This document shows, one piece after another, positions 25,123-33,736 of a DNA stretch of 58,010 nt. Origin of the DNA: Hephaestia mangrovi (GTDB lineage: Bacteria; Pseudomonadota; Alphaproteobacteria; Sphingomonadales; Sphingomonadaceae); assembly GCF_019880555.1 (NCBI RefSeq), contig NZ_JAINVU010000011.1, positions 1 through 58,010 of the forward strand, given 5' to 3'. Below the pieces are notes generated by a model. The model had not been told where the DNA came from, did no database searches, and saw only the letters and a program-made list of their open reading frames with translations. Within the stretch, counting starts at the first letter, position 1; each line of letters opens with the position of its first letter. Both the position numbers and the translations under genes were made by a program.

Positions 25123-26541
25123 TCAGCTCGCGGGCATGACGAGGAATTGTTCGTAGCGACCATTGTCGCCCGGCTCGGCATAAGTGACAATCTCGAGCGT
25201 CCGGTCCGGATAGGTGACCTTGTAGTTGCGGTTGACGAAGCCGCCGCGCAGCCGTGGGCCGCGGGTCGCCTCGAACGCGGTCGGCTCGCCGAGCTTCGAC
25301 AGGCTCGATTGATAATCGCCCAGCGCGGTCGGGGTGAAATAGTAATTGGCATCGGCGGTCATCAGCGATCGATCGAGCTGGCCGGAGCGGAGCTGGTCGA
25401 ACACCTTGCGCGCCTCGGCGGTATGCGTAGCCTCGCTATCGTCGGATGTGGCGGCGAGTTGCGGCAGGATGACGTCCGAAATGCCCTTGCCCATGGTGAA
25501 CACCGCATCGGAGAAATCGCTGTTGGTCAGCACGACCACGGCGGCTTTCTGATCGGGATAGACGATGTTTTCCGACAGGAAGCCGACCGCCTCGCCATTA
25601 TGCTCGATATAGGGCACGCCGGTCTTGGTCTTGCCGATTTCGACGCCGAGGCCGTAGCCGGTATCCTTGCCGTCGGCGAGGATGATCGGGGTTTCCTGCG
25701 CCTGCCAGTCGTCGGCGGGGAGCAATGTGCGGTCGATCCGGGCGATGTCCCATCGGGCGAGGTCGGTGGGCGTCATCGCCAGCTCGCCGGCGGCATAGAG
25801 CCAGCCCGGCGCGGCGGGCGCCTCCGGCCGGACGGGGCCGAGCGCATAGCGGTGATAGGGAGTGGGGTAGCCCTTGCCGATCGCCTTGTCCTGATCGATC
25901 GGGTGCATGTCGAGCGGGGTGAAGATGTTCTTCCGGAGGAAATCGAGCAGCTTCATGCCCGACACCTTCTCGACGATCATCCCGGCGACGACATAGCCGG
26001 TGTTCGAATATTGCCATTGCGTGCCCGGCGCGAAATCGAGCGGCTTCCTGGCCCAGCGATCGACGATCTGCTGCGGTGTCGTGGGGTGTTCCATCGCGGC
26101 GAAGCTGTAATCCTGCGGCCAGTAATCCTGCAGTCCCGAGGTGTGGCTGAGCAACTGGCGGATGGTGATCGTGTCGCCGTCGGTGATGCCGGGGATATAT
26201 TTGGAGACGGTATCGTCGAGGCTCAACTTGCCCTGATCCTCGAGCAGCAGGATCGCGGCGGCGGTGAATTGCTTGGAGATCGAGGCGATCTGATAGGGGA
26301 CGTCGGTGCGGGCTTGCGGAATCGCGTCGGACTGTTTGCCATAGGCCTTGGCGTAAACGATCTTGCCGCCCTGCACGACCGCGATCGAGGCGGACGGGAC
26401 GCCGGTATCGGCCAGCGTGTTGGTGACGAGCGTATCGATCGCTTCGGTCTGCGTCGGTGTCAGCGCCTGGGCGAGCGCGCCGGTGGCGGTGGTCGCCGCC
26501 AACGCGGCGGCGGCAAGGGCGAAGCGGCGGAATGGCGTCAC
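25123..26541 (-). CDS. Serine hydrolase, beta-lactamase family with C-terminal extension, exported
   Basis: A 472-residue exported protein: signal peptide FRRFALAAAALAATTATGALAQ, then a penicillin-binding/beta-lactamase fold with S87-x-x-K90 (ASISKQF) and Y178-S-N (WQYSNTG), and a C-terminal extension from about 370 likely to form a separate beta-domain ('NYKVTYPDRTLEIVTYAEPGDNGRYEQFLVMP'). It is probably a D-amino peptidase or esterase acting in the periplasm. The GTG at 26541 is chosen because GGGAG stands six bases upstream and it directly begins the signal peptide. It is transcribed together with the M17 peptidase, suggesting a peptide-degradation pair. Confidence 0.88.
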   Translation of the reverse strand: MTPFRRFALAAAALAATTATGALAQALTPTQTEAIDTLVTNTLADTGVPSASIAVVQGGKIVYAKAYGKQSDAIPQARTDVPYQIASISKQFTAAAILLLEDQGKLSLDDTVSKYIPGITDGDTITIRQLLSHTSGLQDYWPQDYSFAAMEHPTTPQQIVDRWARKPLDFAPGTQWQYSNTGYVVAGMIVEKVSGMKLLDFLRKNIFTPLDMHPIDQDKAIGKGYPTPYHRYALGPVRPEAPAAPGWLYAAGELAMTPTDLARWDIARIDRTLLPADDWQAQETPIILADGKDTGYGLGVEIGKTKTGVPYIEHNGEAVGFLSENIVYPDQKAAVVVLTNSDFSDAVFTMGKGISDVILPQLAATSDDSEATHTAEARKVFDQLRSGQLDRSLMTADANYYFTPTALGDYQSSLSKLGEPTAFEATRGPRLRGGFVNRNYKVTYPDRTLEIVTYAEPGDNGRYEQFLVMPAS

Positions 26542-26741
26542 GAAGGGCTCCCGTTCGGATAATGGCGCCAGCATGCCGAGCGAGGGCGGGCGCTGACAAT
26601 GATTTTCTTGCGGCGACGTGAAATATCGGCGCGATGGGGCAGCGATTCTGTCTCGGTTCGGTCCTAATTGCGGGCGACGGCGATTTGCAGTAAATTGGCT
26701 GTAACGATGCTGCAACAGACCGGCATCGCCAAGGAGAGGCT

Positions 26742-27014
26742 ATGGCAGACGTGGTTCGTGGAGACCACAAGGCGCTGGCGAGCGGCGGGCGGCGGATTGC
26801 GTCGATCGCGCATCCGCTGGGAGCCCGGAGTGAGCATTGTGCACGCTGCAACGACAGCGGTAGCGTATGGATCGTCTGCCCCGACGCCGGCGCGGTGAAG
26901 GTGCCGTGCGAATGCCGGCAACGGCGCCGCGAAAGCTATCATATCGGTCTTGCCGACGTCGGTGCCGCGGCGGTGTTCGCCGGCGGGTGCGCGGCGCTGC
27001 TCATGCTGCTTTGA
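26742..27014 (+). CDS. Small zinc-knuckle-like protein with C-terminal membrane helix
   Basis: A 90-residue protein beginning right after a strong AAGGAGAGG ribosome-binding site. It carries four cysteines in two pairs, C33-x2-C36 and C56-x-C58, that could bind one zinc or other metal, and a hydrophobic C-terminal segment (70-90, 'VGAAAVFAGGCAALLMLL') that would anchor it in the membrane with the metal site in the cytoplasm. I recognise no named family. It stands alone between divergent and convergent neighbours. Coding status rests on the start signal and the ordered cysteine pattern. Confidence 0.72.
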   Translation: MADVVRGDHKALASGGRRIASIAHPLGARSEHCARCNDSGSVWIVCPDAGAVKVPCECRQRRRESYHIGLADVGAAAVFAGGCAALLMLL

Positions 27015-27038
27015 ACCGGTAGCGGCGGGCGTTGGCGC

Positions 27039-27263
27039 CTAAACCTCCTCGGCCGCGCGGCGTTCGACCGAATCGAGGATACGTGCGCCGGCCATGAACA
27101 CCGCGACCGGGCAGACCGCGAACAGCAGCTTGCCCTCGAACCCCGGATATTGCTGCATATAGTGCACCCCCCGCTCGACCGCGCCGAGGCCGAGTGCGTA
27201 GATCACCATGAAGGCTTCGAATTTGGTTTTGATGACGAACAGGCGAGCGAGCTTGGTCAACAT
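27039..27263 (-). CDS. Small hypothetical membrane protein
   Basis: A 74-residue protein with two hydrophobic segments: 'FEAFMVIYALGLGAVERG' (about 16-33) and 'LLFAVCPVAVFMAGARIL' (about 46-63), linked by 'VHYMQQYPGFEGK'. It ends in a charged tail. Proteins of this form are conserved small membrane proteins in sphingomonads, without known function. It is not obviously in an operon; the gene converges on the cysteine protein gene at 26742. Called from length, hydrophobic pattern and codon use. Confidence 0.7.
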   Translation of the reverse strand: MLTKLARLFVIKTKFEAFMVIYALGLGAVERGVHYMQQYPGFEGKLLFAVCPVAVFMAGARILDSVERRAAEEV

Positions 27264-27329
27264 GCCAAATGGTTAAGCAAGACGTGCGCCAACGGCGGAA
27301 ATCCGCGATTTCCGGGTTAAGGAGCGTGG

Positions 27330-28583
27330 TTAACTGTCAAATAACCCGACACAATCCATCGTCTCGAGCAGCGCCTGATGCGCGCGCTCGATCGCGCCGA
27401 CCAGCGCGGGATCGGCAATCGCGGTGGCGTCGATCGTTTCGGGCCAATGCGCCTCGACGACCGCGGCAAGCGCGTCGAGGCGCGGTTCATCGACCAGGAA
27501 ACGCGGATCGATCGTCGCGGGATCGGCGACGACGCGCAGCCGCAAGCAGGCGGGGCCGCCGCCGTTGGCCATCGATTCGCGGACGTCGACCACCTCGAGC
27601 CGGCGGATCGGGCCGTTGCCGGCGACATGCTCCTGCAGCCAGGCCCAGACTCGCGGATTGTCCCGCGCTTCGCCTGGAAGGATCAGCGCCATGCTGGCAT
27701 CGGGCAGCGTCACCAATTGCGCGTTGAACAGATAGGAGGAGACGGCGTCGGCCAGGCTGACACGATCGGCCGGCACTTCGACGATCTCGACCTCGGGCAG
27801 GCGCGCGCGCAGGGCGGTGAAGAAGCGGGCCTTGTCGGCGAAGGCCTGTTCGTGCGCGAACAGCACGCGGCCGTTGGCGACCGCGACCACATCATTGTGG
27901 AAGGCGCCGGCGGCGATCGCTTCGGGGTTCTGCTCGACGAACAGCACGGTGGCGGGATCGAGATCGTGCGCGCGGGCGACGGCCTCGCTGGCCTCGCGGT
28001 GCTGGCGCGCGGGGAAGGGGCCGCCGGAGACGCCGTAGACGAACACCTCGACCCCGGGGCTGGCGTGATCGCGGGCGAGGCGCATGTGGTTGGCGGCGCC
28101 CTCGTCGCCGAACGGGGCGGGGACGGGGGCGTGCACCGCGAAGGCGGCGTCGGCGAAGATGGTGCGAAGCTGCGCCAGCGTATCGGGCCATTCGTGGCTG
28201 CGGTGCGGCATCGTCACGAGATTGGCGACCGTCAGGTGGCAGCGGCCGTCGACCGTATCGGGCGCGGGCGAGACCGTCGCGGCATTGGCGGCCCACATCG
28301 ACGAGGCGGAGAGCGCCTGCGCCTGCAGGTGCGGCGCCGCCTCGGCATAGCTGGTGGCGAGGCTTGCCAGCCAGCGGTGATCGGGGCGCGGCGGCGGCAG
28401 GAGGATGCCTTGCGCGAGGCCGAGGCGGACGTTGGCGCGCATCTTGGCGAGGCCCTGCAACGCCGCGGCGCGCGGGCGGGAAACCTTGCCGGCGTTGTTG
28501 GTCGCGGCGAGATTGCCGAGGCTGAGCCCGGCATAATTGTGGCTCGGGCCGACCAGGCCGTCGAAATTGATCTCGGTAAGCAT
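27330..28583 (-). CDS. astB: N-succinylarginine dihydrolase
   Basis: The 417-residue enzyme converts N2-succinylarginine to N2-succinylornithine, ammonia and CO2, step two of the AST pathway. Catalytic triad candidates are E161 (FGDEGAANH), H229 (AGAFHNDVV) and C346 (NGGGPACLRLR), all in the conserved contexts. The N-terminal 'EINFDGLVGPSHNYAGLSLGN' is diagnostic. Its ATG overlaps the stop of astA (ATGA), so the two enzymes are made in a coupled manner. astC, astD and astE do not follow in this window. Confidence 0.97.
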   Translation of the reverse strand: MLTEINFDGLVGPSHNYAGLSLGNLAATNNAGKVSRPRAAALQGLAKMRANVRLGLAQGILLPPPRPDHRWLASLATSYAEAAPHLQAQALSASSMWAANAATVSPAPDTVDGRCHLTVANLVTMPHRSHEWPDTLAQLRTIFADAAFAVHAPVPAPFGDEGAANHMRLARDHASPGVEVFVYGVSGGPFPARQHREASEAVARAHDLDPATVLFVEQNPEAIAAGAFHNDVVAVANGRVLFAHEQAFADKARFFTALRARLPEVEIVEVPADRVSLADAVSSYLFNAQLVTLPDASMALILPGEARDNPRVWAWLQEHVAGNGPIRRLEVVDVRESMANGGGPACLRLRVVADPATIDPRFLVDEPRLDALAAVVEAHWPETIDATAIADPALVGAIERAHQALLETMDCVGLFDS

Positions 28584-29602
28584 CAGGCGCGGCCCGTGTA
28601 GCTGATCGTCGCGCCGTCGCCGATGCCGAGCGCCTTGGCACAGGGCACGTCGAGCACCACGCGATCGCCATCGAGCCGGCGGATATTGCCATAGGCACAG
28701 CGGAAATCGCGCAGGTGGCCGGTCGCGACCAGCGACGCCTCGCCGCCGTCGTGATCGGTGGCGAGGATCGTTGCGTCGTGCGCCTCGCGGATCGTGCGGA
28801 CATTGTCGGTGCGCGCGGTCATCGTCGGGCCGCCATCGAAGATGTCGATGTAGTTTTCGAAGCGGAAACCTTCCTTTTCGAGCATCCGCATCGCCGCGCG
28901 GCCCGAGGGATGGGGCAGGCCGATGACGTGACGCGCGCTTTCGGTGAGCATCGCGGTGTAGATCGGGTGCTTAGGCATCAGATCGGCGATGAACTGGTTG
29001 CCATGAGTGGCGTTGAACTGGTCGGCATCCTGGAAGTTCATGCCGAAGAAGCGTCCCGCCAGGCCGTCCCAGAAAGGCGAACCACCGGCCTCGTCGATCA
29101 CCCCGCGCAGCTCGGCGAGGATGCGATCAGCGAAGCGGGCGCGGTGGGCGCGGATGAACAGATAGCGGCTGCGGGCGAGGAGAAGGCCGAGGCCGCCGGC
29201 GCGCTCACCGGGATGGAGGAACAGGCCGCCGACTTCACTCGATCCTTCAAGATCGGTCGACAAGCTCAACATATCGGCTCGAAAAGTGCGATCCAGCTCC
29301 GCGGAATGCTGGGTCAGCGTGCCGAGGCGATAGCTGTAGAAGGGCCATTTCTGGCCGACCTGGGTGAAAATCTGGCAGGTGCCGCGAACCTCCTTCGTCT
29401 GGGTGTTCTCCAGCACCAGGACGAACAGATCGTCGGCGAGCGTATCGTCGGTGCGATCGAAGCAGGCGTGGCTGCGATCGAGCTTGGCCTTCAGCGAATC
29501 GCGATCGGGCGGCAGATTGGTGAAGCCGCCGCCGGTCAGCTTGGCCATTTCGTAGAGCGCCTGCAGATCCTCGTCACGGGCGGGGCGGATGCGGAACGTC
29601 AT
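28583..29602 (-). CDS. astA: Arginine N-succinyltransferase
   Basis: The 339-residue enzyme transfers succinyl from succinyl-CoA to arginine, the first AST step. Diagnostic blocks: 'RIRPARDEDLQALYEMAKLTGGGFTNLPPD' at the start, 'EGSSEVGGLFLHPGERAGGLGLLLARSRYLFI' near 130-165, 'GMNFQDADQFNATHGNQFIADLMPKHPIY' near 220 and 'FRFENYIDIFDGGPTM'. It overlaps the upstream M20 hydrolase gene and the downstream astB by four bases each. Single-subunit type, as in E. coli rather than the heterodimeric AruFG. Confidence 0.97.
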   Translation of the reverse strand: MTFRIRPARDEDLQALYEMAKLTGGGFTNLPPDRDSLKAKLDRSHACFDRTDDTLADDLFVLVLENTQTKEVRGTCQIFTQVGQKWPFYSYRLGTLTQHSAELDRTFRADMLSLSTDLEGSSEVGGLFLHPGERAGGLGLLLARSRYLFIRAHRARFADRILAELRGVIDEAGGSPFWDGLAGRFFGMNFQDADQFNATHGNQFIADLMPKHPIYTAMLTESARHVIGLPHPSGRAAMRMLEKEGFRFENYIDIFDGGPTMTARTDNVRTIREAHDATILATDHDGGEASLVATGHLRDFRCAYGNIRRLDGDRVVLDVPCAKALGIGDGATISYTGRA

Positions 29603-30807
29603 GCGTGGCCTTTCTCGGCGATGCGAAGGATGGTGAGCGCCGACAGCGCGGCGCGCTCGGCAAGGCTGTCGACGAGGAGGAACTCGTCGGCTGAGTGGAT
29701 CGCGCCGCCGCGCACGCCCATCGTGTCGACCACCGGCACGCCGGCGGCGGCGATGTTGTTGCCGTCGCATACCCCGCCAGTCGCGCGCCAGGCAATGTCG
29801 AGGCCGAGATCCGCGCCCGATCGCTTGACGAGATCGAACAAGGCGGCGGCGCCGGGATCGATCGGCTTGGGCGGGCGATTGAAGCCGCCGTGAATGGCGA
29901 CCTGGACGTCGCGTTCGGTTGAGACGGTGTGACAGGTTCGTTCGATATAGGCTTGAGCACGATCGATTTCGTTCTGCGATTGCGGACGAAAATTGACCCT
30001 GAGCACGGCATTGTCGGGGACGACGTTGTTGGGGCCGCCGCCATCGATCCGGGCGGGATTGACCGAGAGCGTCGGCGACCGGGCTTCGGTGAGGCGCAGT
30101 GCGATCTCGGCCGCAGCGACGATCGCGTTGCGGCCGTCATCGGGATTGCGGCCGGCATGCGCGCTCTTGCCGGTGACGACGATCGAGAAATTGCCGGTGC
30201 CGCCGCGCGCGCCGGCGAGCGTGCCGTCGGGCAAGGCCGGCTCGTAGGTCAGCGCCGCGACCTTGCCGCGAGCGGCGCGAGCGAGCAGGGAAGCGGAAGA
30301 GAAGGAGCCGGTTTCCTCATCGGAATTGATGACGATTTCATAGCCAAGGCGCGCGGCGAGCGGGCTGGTTTCGACGGCTTTCAGCGCCGCGAGCATGACC
30401 GCGAGGCCGCCCTTCATATCGGCGACGCCGGGGCCGTTCAGCGTGTTGTCGTCGATCCAGCGCTGCTCCTGAAAGGGATGATCGACGGGGTAGACGGTGT
30501 CCATATGGCCGGTGAACAGCATCTGCACCGGCGCCTCCGGACGGACCGTGAGATGGAGGTGCTTGCCATGGCCGAGCGGCTCGACGCGGCCGGCGGGCGT
30601 GACGCGTTCGACGGGATCTGGCGCGACCATTTCCAACGTGCCGGGGAGCGTGCCGAAAGCCTGCGAAAGTGCCTCGGAAGTGCGCACCAGGCCTTCGAAG
30701 TTGGCAGTGCCGCTGTTGATCGCCGCCCAGGCCCGCACGGATTCGAGCATCGGGATGTCGCCGATGTGCGCGATCGTGTCGCGTTCGATGGGGGTCATTT
30801 CAGTCAT
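29599..30807 (-). CDS. M20 family zinc hydrolase coupled to astA-astB
   Basis: A 402-residue M20 amidohydrolase (carboxypeptidase G2/DapE/ArgE type). Metal and catalytic residues: H101-x-D103 (FTGHMDTVYP), D130 (GVADMKGG), E164-E165 (NSDEETG) and a late 'GGAIHSADEFLLV' histidine; the lid domain carries 'GKSAHAGRNPDDGRN'. It is the first gene of the M20-astA-astB operon, with ATGA overlaps. DapE, a family member, removes succinyl groups, so this enzyme could be a desuccinylase acting on succinylornithine or succinylglutamate in place of AstE; that is inference. No signal peptide is seen. Confidence 0.9.
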   Translation of the reverse strand: MTEMTPIERDTIAHIGDIPMLESVRAWAAINSGTANFEGLVRTSEALSQAFGTLPGTLEMVAPDPVERVTPAGRVEPLGHGKHLHLTVRPEAPVQMLFTGHMDTVYPVDHPFQEQRWIDDNTLNGPGVADMKGGLAVMLAALKAVETSPLAARLGYEIVINSDEETGSFSSASLLARAARGKVAALTYEPALPDGTLAGARGGTGNFSIVVTGKSAHAGRNPDDGRNAIVAAAEIALRLTEARSPTLSVNPARIDGGGPNNVVPDNAVLRVNFRPQSQNEIDRAQAYIERTCHTVSTERDVQVAIHGGFNRPPKPIDPGAAALFDLVKRSGADLGLDIAWRATGGVCDGNNIAAAGVPVVDTMGVRGGAIHSADEFLLVDSLAERAALSALTILRIAEKGHA

Positions 30808-30847
30808 GCGACCAGTTACCTGATTCTGAAGCTCGTGCCATAAGAGT

Positions 30848-30946
30848 CGTCATGCTGAACTTGGTTCAGCATCCATGGTGCAACGCCGACCGGCGTACTC
30901 GACGGTGATGAAGCACCATGGACCCTGAAACAAGTTCAGGGTGACG
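30848..30946. repeat. Paired intergenic palindromes (TGCTGAA / CCCTGAA family)
   Basis: Two hairpins flank a CCATGG word each: TGCTGAA-cttgg-TTCAGCA (30853-30871) and CCCTGAA-acaag-TTCAGGG (30923-30941), in mirror arrangement (GTCATGCTGAA... and ...TTCAGGGTGACG) so that the whole unit can also fold on itself. Related copies lie at 36571-36667, 38681-38712 and 45753-45840. Confidence 0.8.
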
Positions 30947-31016
30947 ATGCGTGTGAGGCGAGCTCCGATTCCCCTTAGCCGGCCGGAAAGCGCGACGGTG
31001 AGAACCGTGGGCGGGT

Positions 31017-33644
31017 TCAGGAGGCGCGGCGGATCGAGCGGGAGGCGGGCTGGCTGATACGTTCGAGATTGAAATTGCGGGCGAATTCGATCCCCGCCTT
31101 GCCGCCCTTGGCCCATCGCAGCTTGGCCGGAAACATCTCGTCGTCGAGCAATTCGATCAGCAGATCGAGGCCGACCGCCTGGCCGTCGATCTCGATGCCG
31201 TCGATCATCGCGCCCGTCGACGAGATGTTGCGAATGCGCACTTCGCCAACTTCGCCGCCGATCTCGATCCGGGCCGAGCGCAGCATCGACACGCGCGGGC
31301 TGCGGCTGACCTTGTAGCCGCTGGCGGTGGCGTGGCCGCCGGCGGCGTGGAGTTGCTCGATCACGTCCTCGGAACGCGCCGCCTTGCCGTAGACATAGCC
31401 CTGGATATGGCTGCAGCCCAATTCGCGGATCAGCGCGATCTCGTCCTGCACCTCGACGCCCTCGGCGGTGGTTTCCATGCCCAGCGTATCGGCGAGCGTG
31501 ACGATCGCCTTGATGATCGCGGCGTTGCGGGTGCCGGGCTGGATCGCGCCGCGGACGAACGACTGATCGATCTTGATCTTGTCGAACGGCGCTTTCTTCA
31601 AATAACCGAGCGAGGAATAGCCGGTGCCGAAATCATCGAGTGCGAGGCGGACGCCGAGCCGCTTCAATGCCTTGAACATCGCTTCCGACTGGGCGTCGTC
31701 GTTGACGAACACGCTTTCGGTGATCTCCAGCTCGAGCCGGCGCGGACTGATCCCTGATTTGGCGAGCGCGCTGGTGATGATGCCGGGCAGCGCCGGGTTG
31801 GCGAACTGGATCGGCGAGACATTCACCGCGACGCGGACATTCTCGGGCCAGCGCGATGCTTCCATGCAGGCGGTGCGCAACACCCATTCGCCAATCGCCT
31901 CGACCAGGCCGCAATCCTCGGCGACCGGGATGAAATCGGCGGGCGAGACGCTGCCGCGTGTCGGGTGATCCCAGCGCAGCAGGGCTTCATAGCCGACGAT
32001 GCGCTCGTCGGCGGTCGACACGACCGGCTGGTAGGCGACGTGGAACTGATCGGCGGCCAGCGCGTGGCGCAGATCGTCTTCAAGCTGCTTGCGGGTCTGC
32101 GCGCCGCGCAGCAGCTCGGAACGGAAGAAGCGGTGGATGCCGCGGCCATCGGCCTTGGCGGCATAGAGCGCGAGATCGGCGTTGCGCACCAGCGATTCGG
32201 AATCTTCCCCATCATCGGGCGCCAGCGCGATGCCGAGCGAGCAACCGATCGAAATCGACGCGCCATCGATGAAATAGGGCTGCGACAGCGACTCGATGAT
32301 GCGCTTGGCAAGCTCGCTCAACTGGTCGCGGTTCGAGCGATCGGGCAACACCACCTCGAACTCGTCGCCGCCGAGCCGGCCGACCAGGCCGTTATCGCCG
32401 ACCGCGCGCAGCAACCGTTTGCCGACCTGTTGCAGCAGCAGATCGCCGGTCTGGTGGCCGAGCGTGTCATTGACCGCCTTGAAGCGATCGAGATCGAGCA
32501 GGAACAGCGCGGTCGGCGTATAGCGGCTGGCACCCTGCGCCAGCGCCTGATCGAGCGATTGCTTCATCCGCTGGCGGTTGGCGAGGCCGGTGAGATCGTC
32601 GAACAGCGCGAGACGGGTGATCTCTGCTTCCGATCGGCGCTTTTCGGTAAGATCGCTGCCCGAGCCGATGAAGCCGTGGAAACTGCCGCGTTCGTCGAAT
32701 ACCGGGCGGCCCGAAATCGACCACCAGCGATCCCTCTCCCCGGCGCCCGCCGCCTGTACCGAATGATCGGAGAAGGCGGTGCGCGAGGTGAGGTGGAAGC
32801 CGAGCGTCCGCTGGCTGGCGCATTCCTTCATGCAGAACAGCGCGGCAAGCGGCGCGCCGATCGGATCGGCGCCGGCGCCAAGCTGGCGGGCGACCTTTTC
32901 CGAAATATAGGTGAGGCGGCCCTGCCTGTCGGTCTGCCAGAACCAGCCCGAGCCATGCGCCTCGAATTCCTCGACCAGCCGGGCGGCGAGACGGCCGTCA
33001 TTTTCGGCATGAGCGCGCGCCCGCGCGGCGCGATGATCGAGCAGCGCGAGGCGATAGGCGACGATCGCCAGCGCGAGCATGAACACGATGGCGATGCTGC
33101 TGGCGATGCCGATGCCCGAGAGCGAGATGGTGACGCCGACGATGCCGAGCGCGAAGCTGAGGATCGCGGCGCGGACCGCGTAGAGCGCGATCGCGGTGAC
33201 GGCGATCGACCCGAACGCTGCGACGAAGCAGGCGAAGCGCCAGCGCTCGTCCGCCAGGCCGCTGGCGAGATGAGCGAGCCACAACAGGCTGACGACGAGC
33301 GCGGCGCTGGTCAGCGTCAGCGCGCGTGTCTGGATATGCGGCCGCCAACGCCGGGCGGCACCGAGGCGCAGGATGAAGAGGATGGCGACGCCGATCGCGG
33401 TGGCGATGCCGGCGTCGATCACGACCGGCAGCGCGAGCGGGGCGGGGCCGGCGATCGCCGCACCCCCGATCACCGCGATCAGCGCAACGAGCTGCGCGAC
33501 CAGCGCGACCGACCAGCTCGCGCCGAGCTGATGCAGCGGGCCGCCATCCTCCGGCACGCCGCCGCGATGGTCCGCATCGGTGAGCGCGAACAGCGCAAGC
33601 AGGCCGGGCGGCGACTCGGCACGATCGAGGGGGCGGGGCGGCAT
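31017..33644 (-). CDS. Membrane GGDEF-EAL protein with PAS and PilZ domains
   Basis: An 875-residue cyclic-di-GMP protein. Order: six or seven membrane helices (about 45-200), PAS domain (225-335), GGDEF domain with intact RLGGDEF (425-429), EAL domain with YEALLRW (552-558), 'LELEITES', DDFGTGYSSLG and 'KIDQSFV', then a C-terminal PilZ-like domain with RVSMLR and NISSTG (about 784-811). Both catalytic motifs are intact; no RxxD inhibitory site stands before GGDEF. PilZ binds c-di-GMP, so the protein may sense its own product. A TTG at 33665 preceded by AAAGGA is an alternative start. No operon partner. Confidence 0.92.
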   Translation of the reverse strand: MPPRPLDRAESPPGLLALFALTDADHRGGVPEDGGPLHQLGASWSVALVAQLVALIAVIGGAAIAGPAPLALPVVIDAGIATAIGVAILFILRLGAARRWRPHIQTRALTLTSAALVVSLLWLAHLASGLADERWRFACFVAAFGSIAVTAIALYAVRAAILSFALGIVGVTISLSGIGIASSIAIVFMLALAIVAYRLALLDHRAARARAHAENDGRLAARLVEEFEAHGSGWFWQTDRQGRLTYISEKVARQLGAGADPIGAPLAALFCMKECASQRTLGFHLTSRTAFSDHSVQAAGAGERDRWWSISGRPVFDERGSFHGFIGSGSDLTEKRRSEAEITRLALFDDLTGLANRQRMKQSLDQALAQGASRYTPTALFLLDLDRFKAVNDTLGHQTGDLLLQQVGKRLLRAVGDNGLVGRLGGDEFEVVLPDRSNRDQLSELAKRIIESLSQPYFIDGASISIGCSLGIALAPDDGEDSESLVRNADLALYAAKADGRGIHRFFRSELLRGAQTRKQLEDDLRHALAADQFHVAYQPVVSTADERIVGYEALLRWDHPTRGSVSPADFIPVAEDCGLVEAIGEWVLRTACMEASRWPENVRVAVNVSPIQFANPALPGIITSALAKSGISPRRLELEITESVFVNDDAQSEAMFKALKRLGVRLALDDFGTGYSSLGYLKKAPFDKIKIDQSFVRGAIQPGTRNAAIIKAIVTLADTLGMETTAEGVEVQDEIALIRELGCSHIQGYVYGKAARSEDVIEQLHAAGGHATASGYKVSRSPRVSMLRSARIEIGGEVGEVRIRNISSTGAMIDGIEIDGQAVGLDLLIELLDDEMFPAKLRWAKGGKAGIEFARNFNLERISQPASRSIRRAS

Positions 33645-33736
33645 GGGGGAGGGATTAGCCGCCAAGTCCTTTCCAAACCCTTGGCAAATCGCTTGCGCAA
33701 TCTACGTAAGTGACACTGCAAGGGCGGGGACATTTC

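Noticed and set aside
30848..30946. CRISPR-like array from the repeated CCATGG/TTCAGCA words
   Set aside because: Only two units in mirror orientation, no regular spacers; they are palindromic intergenic repeats.
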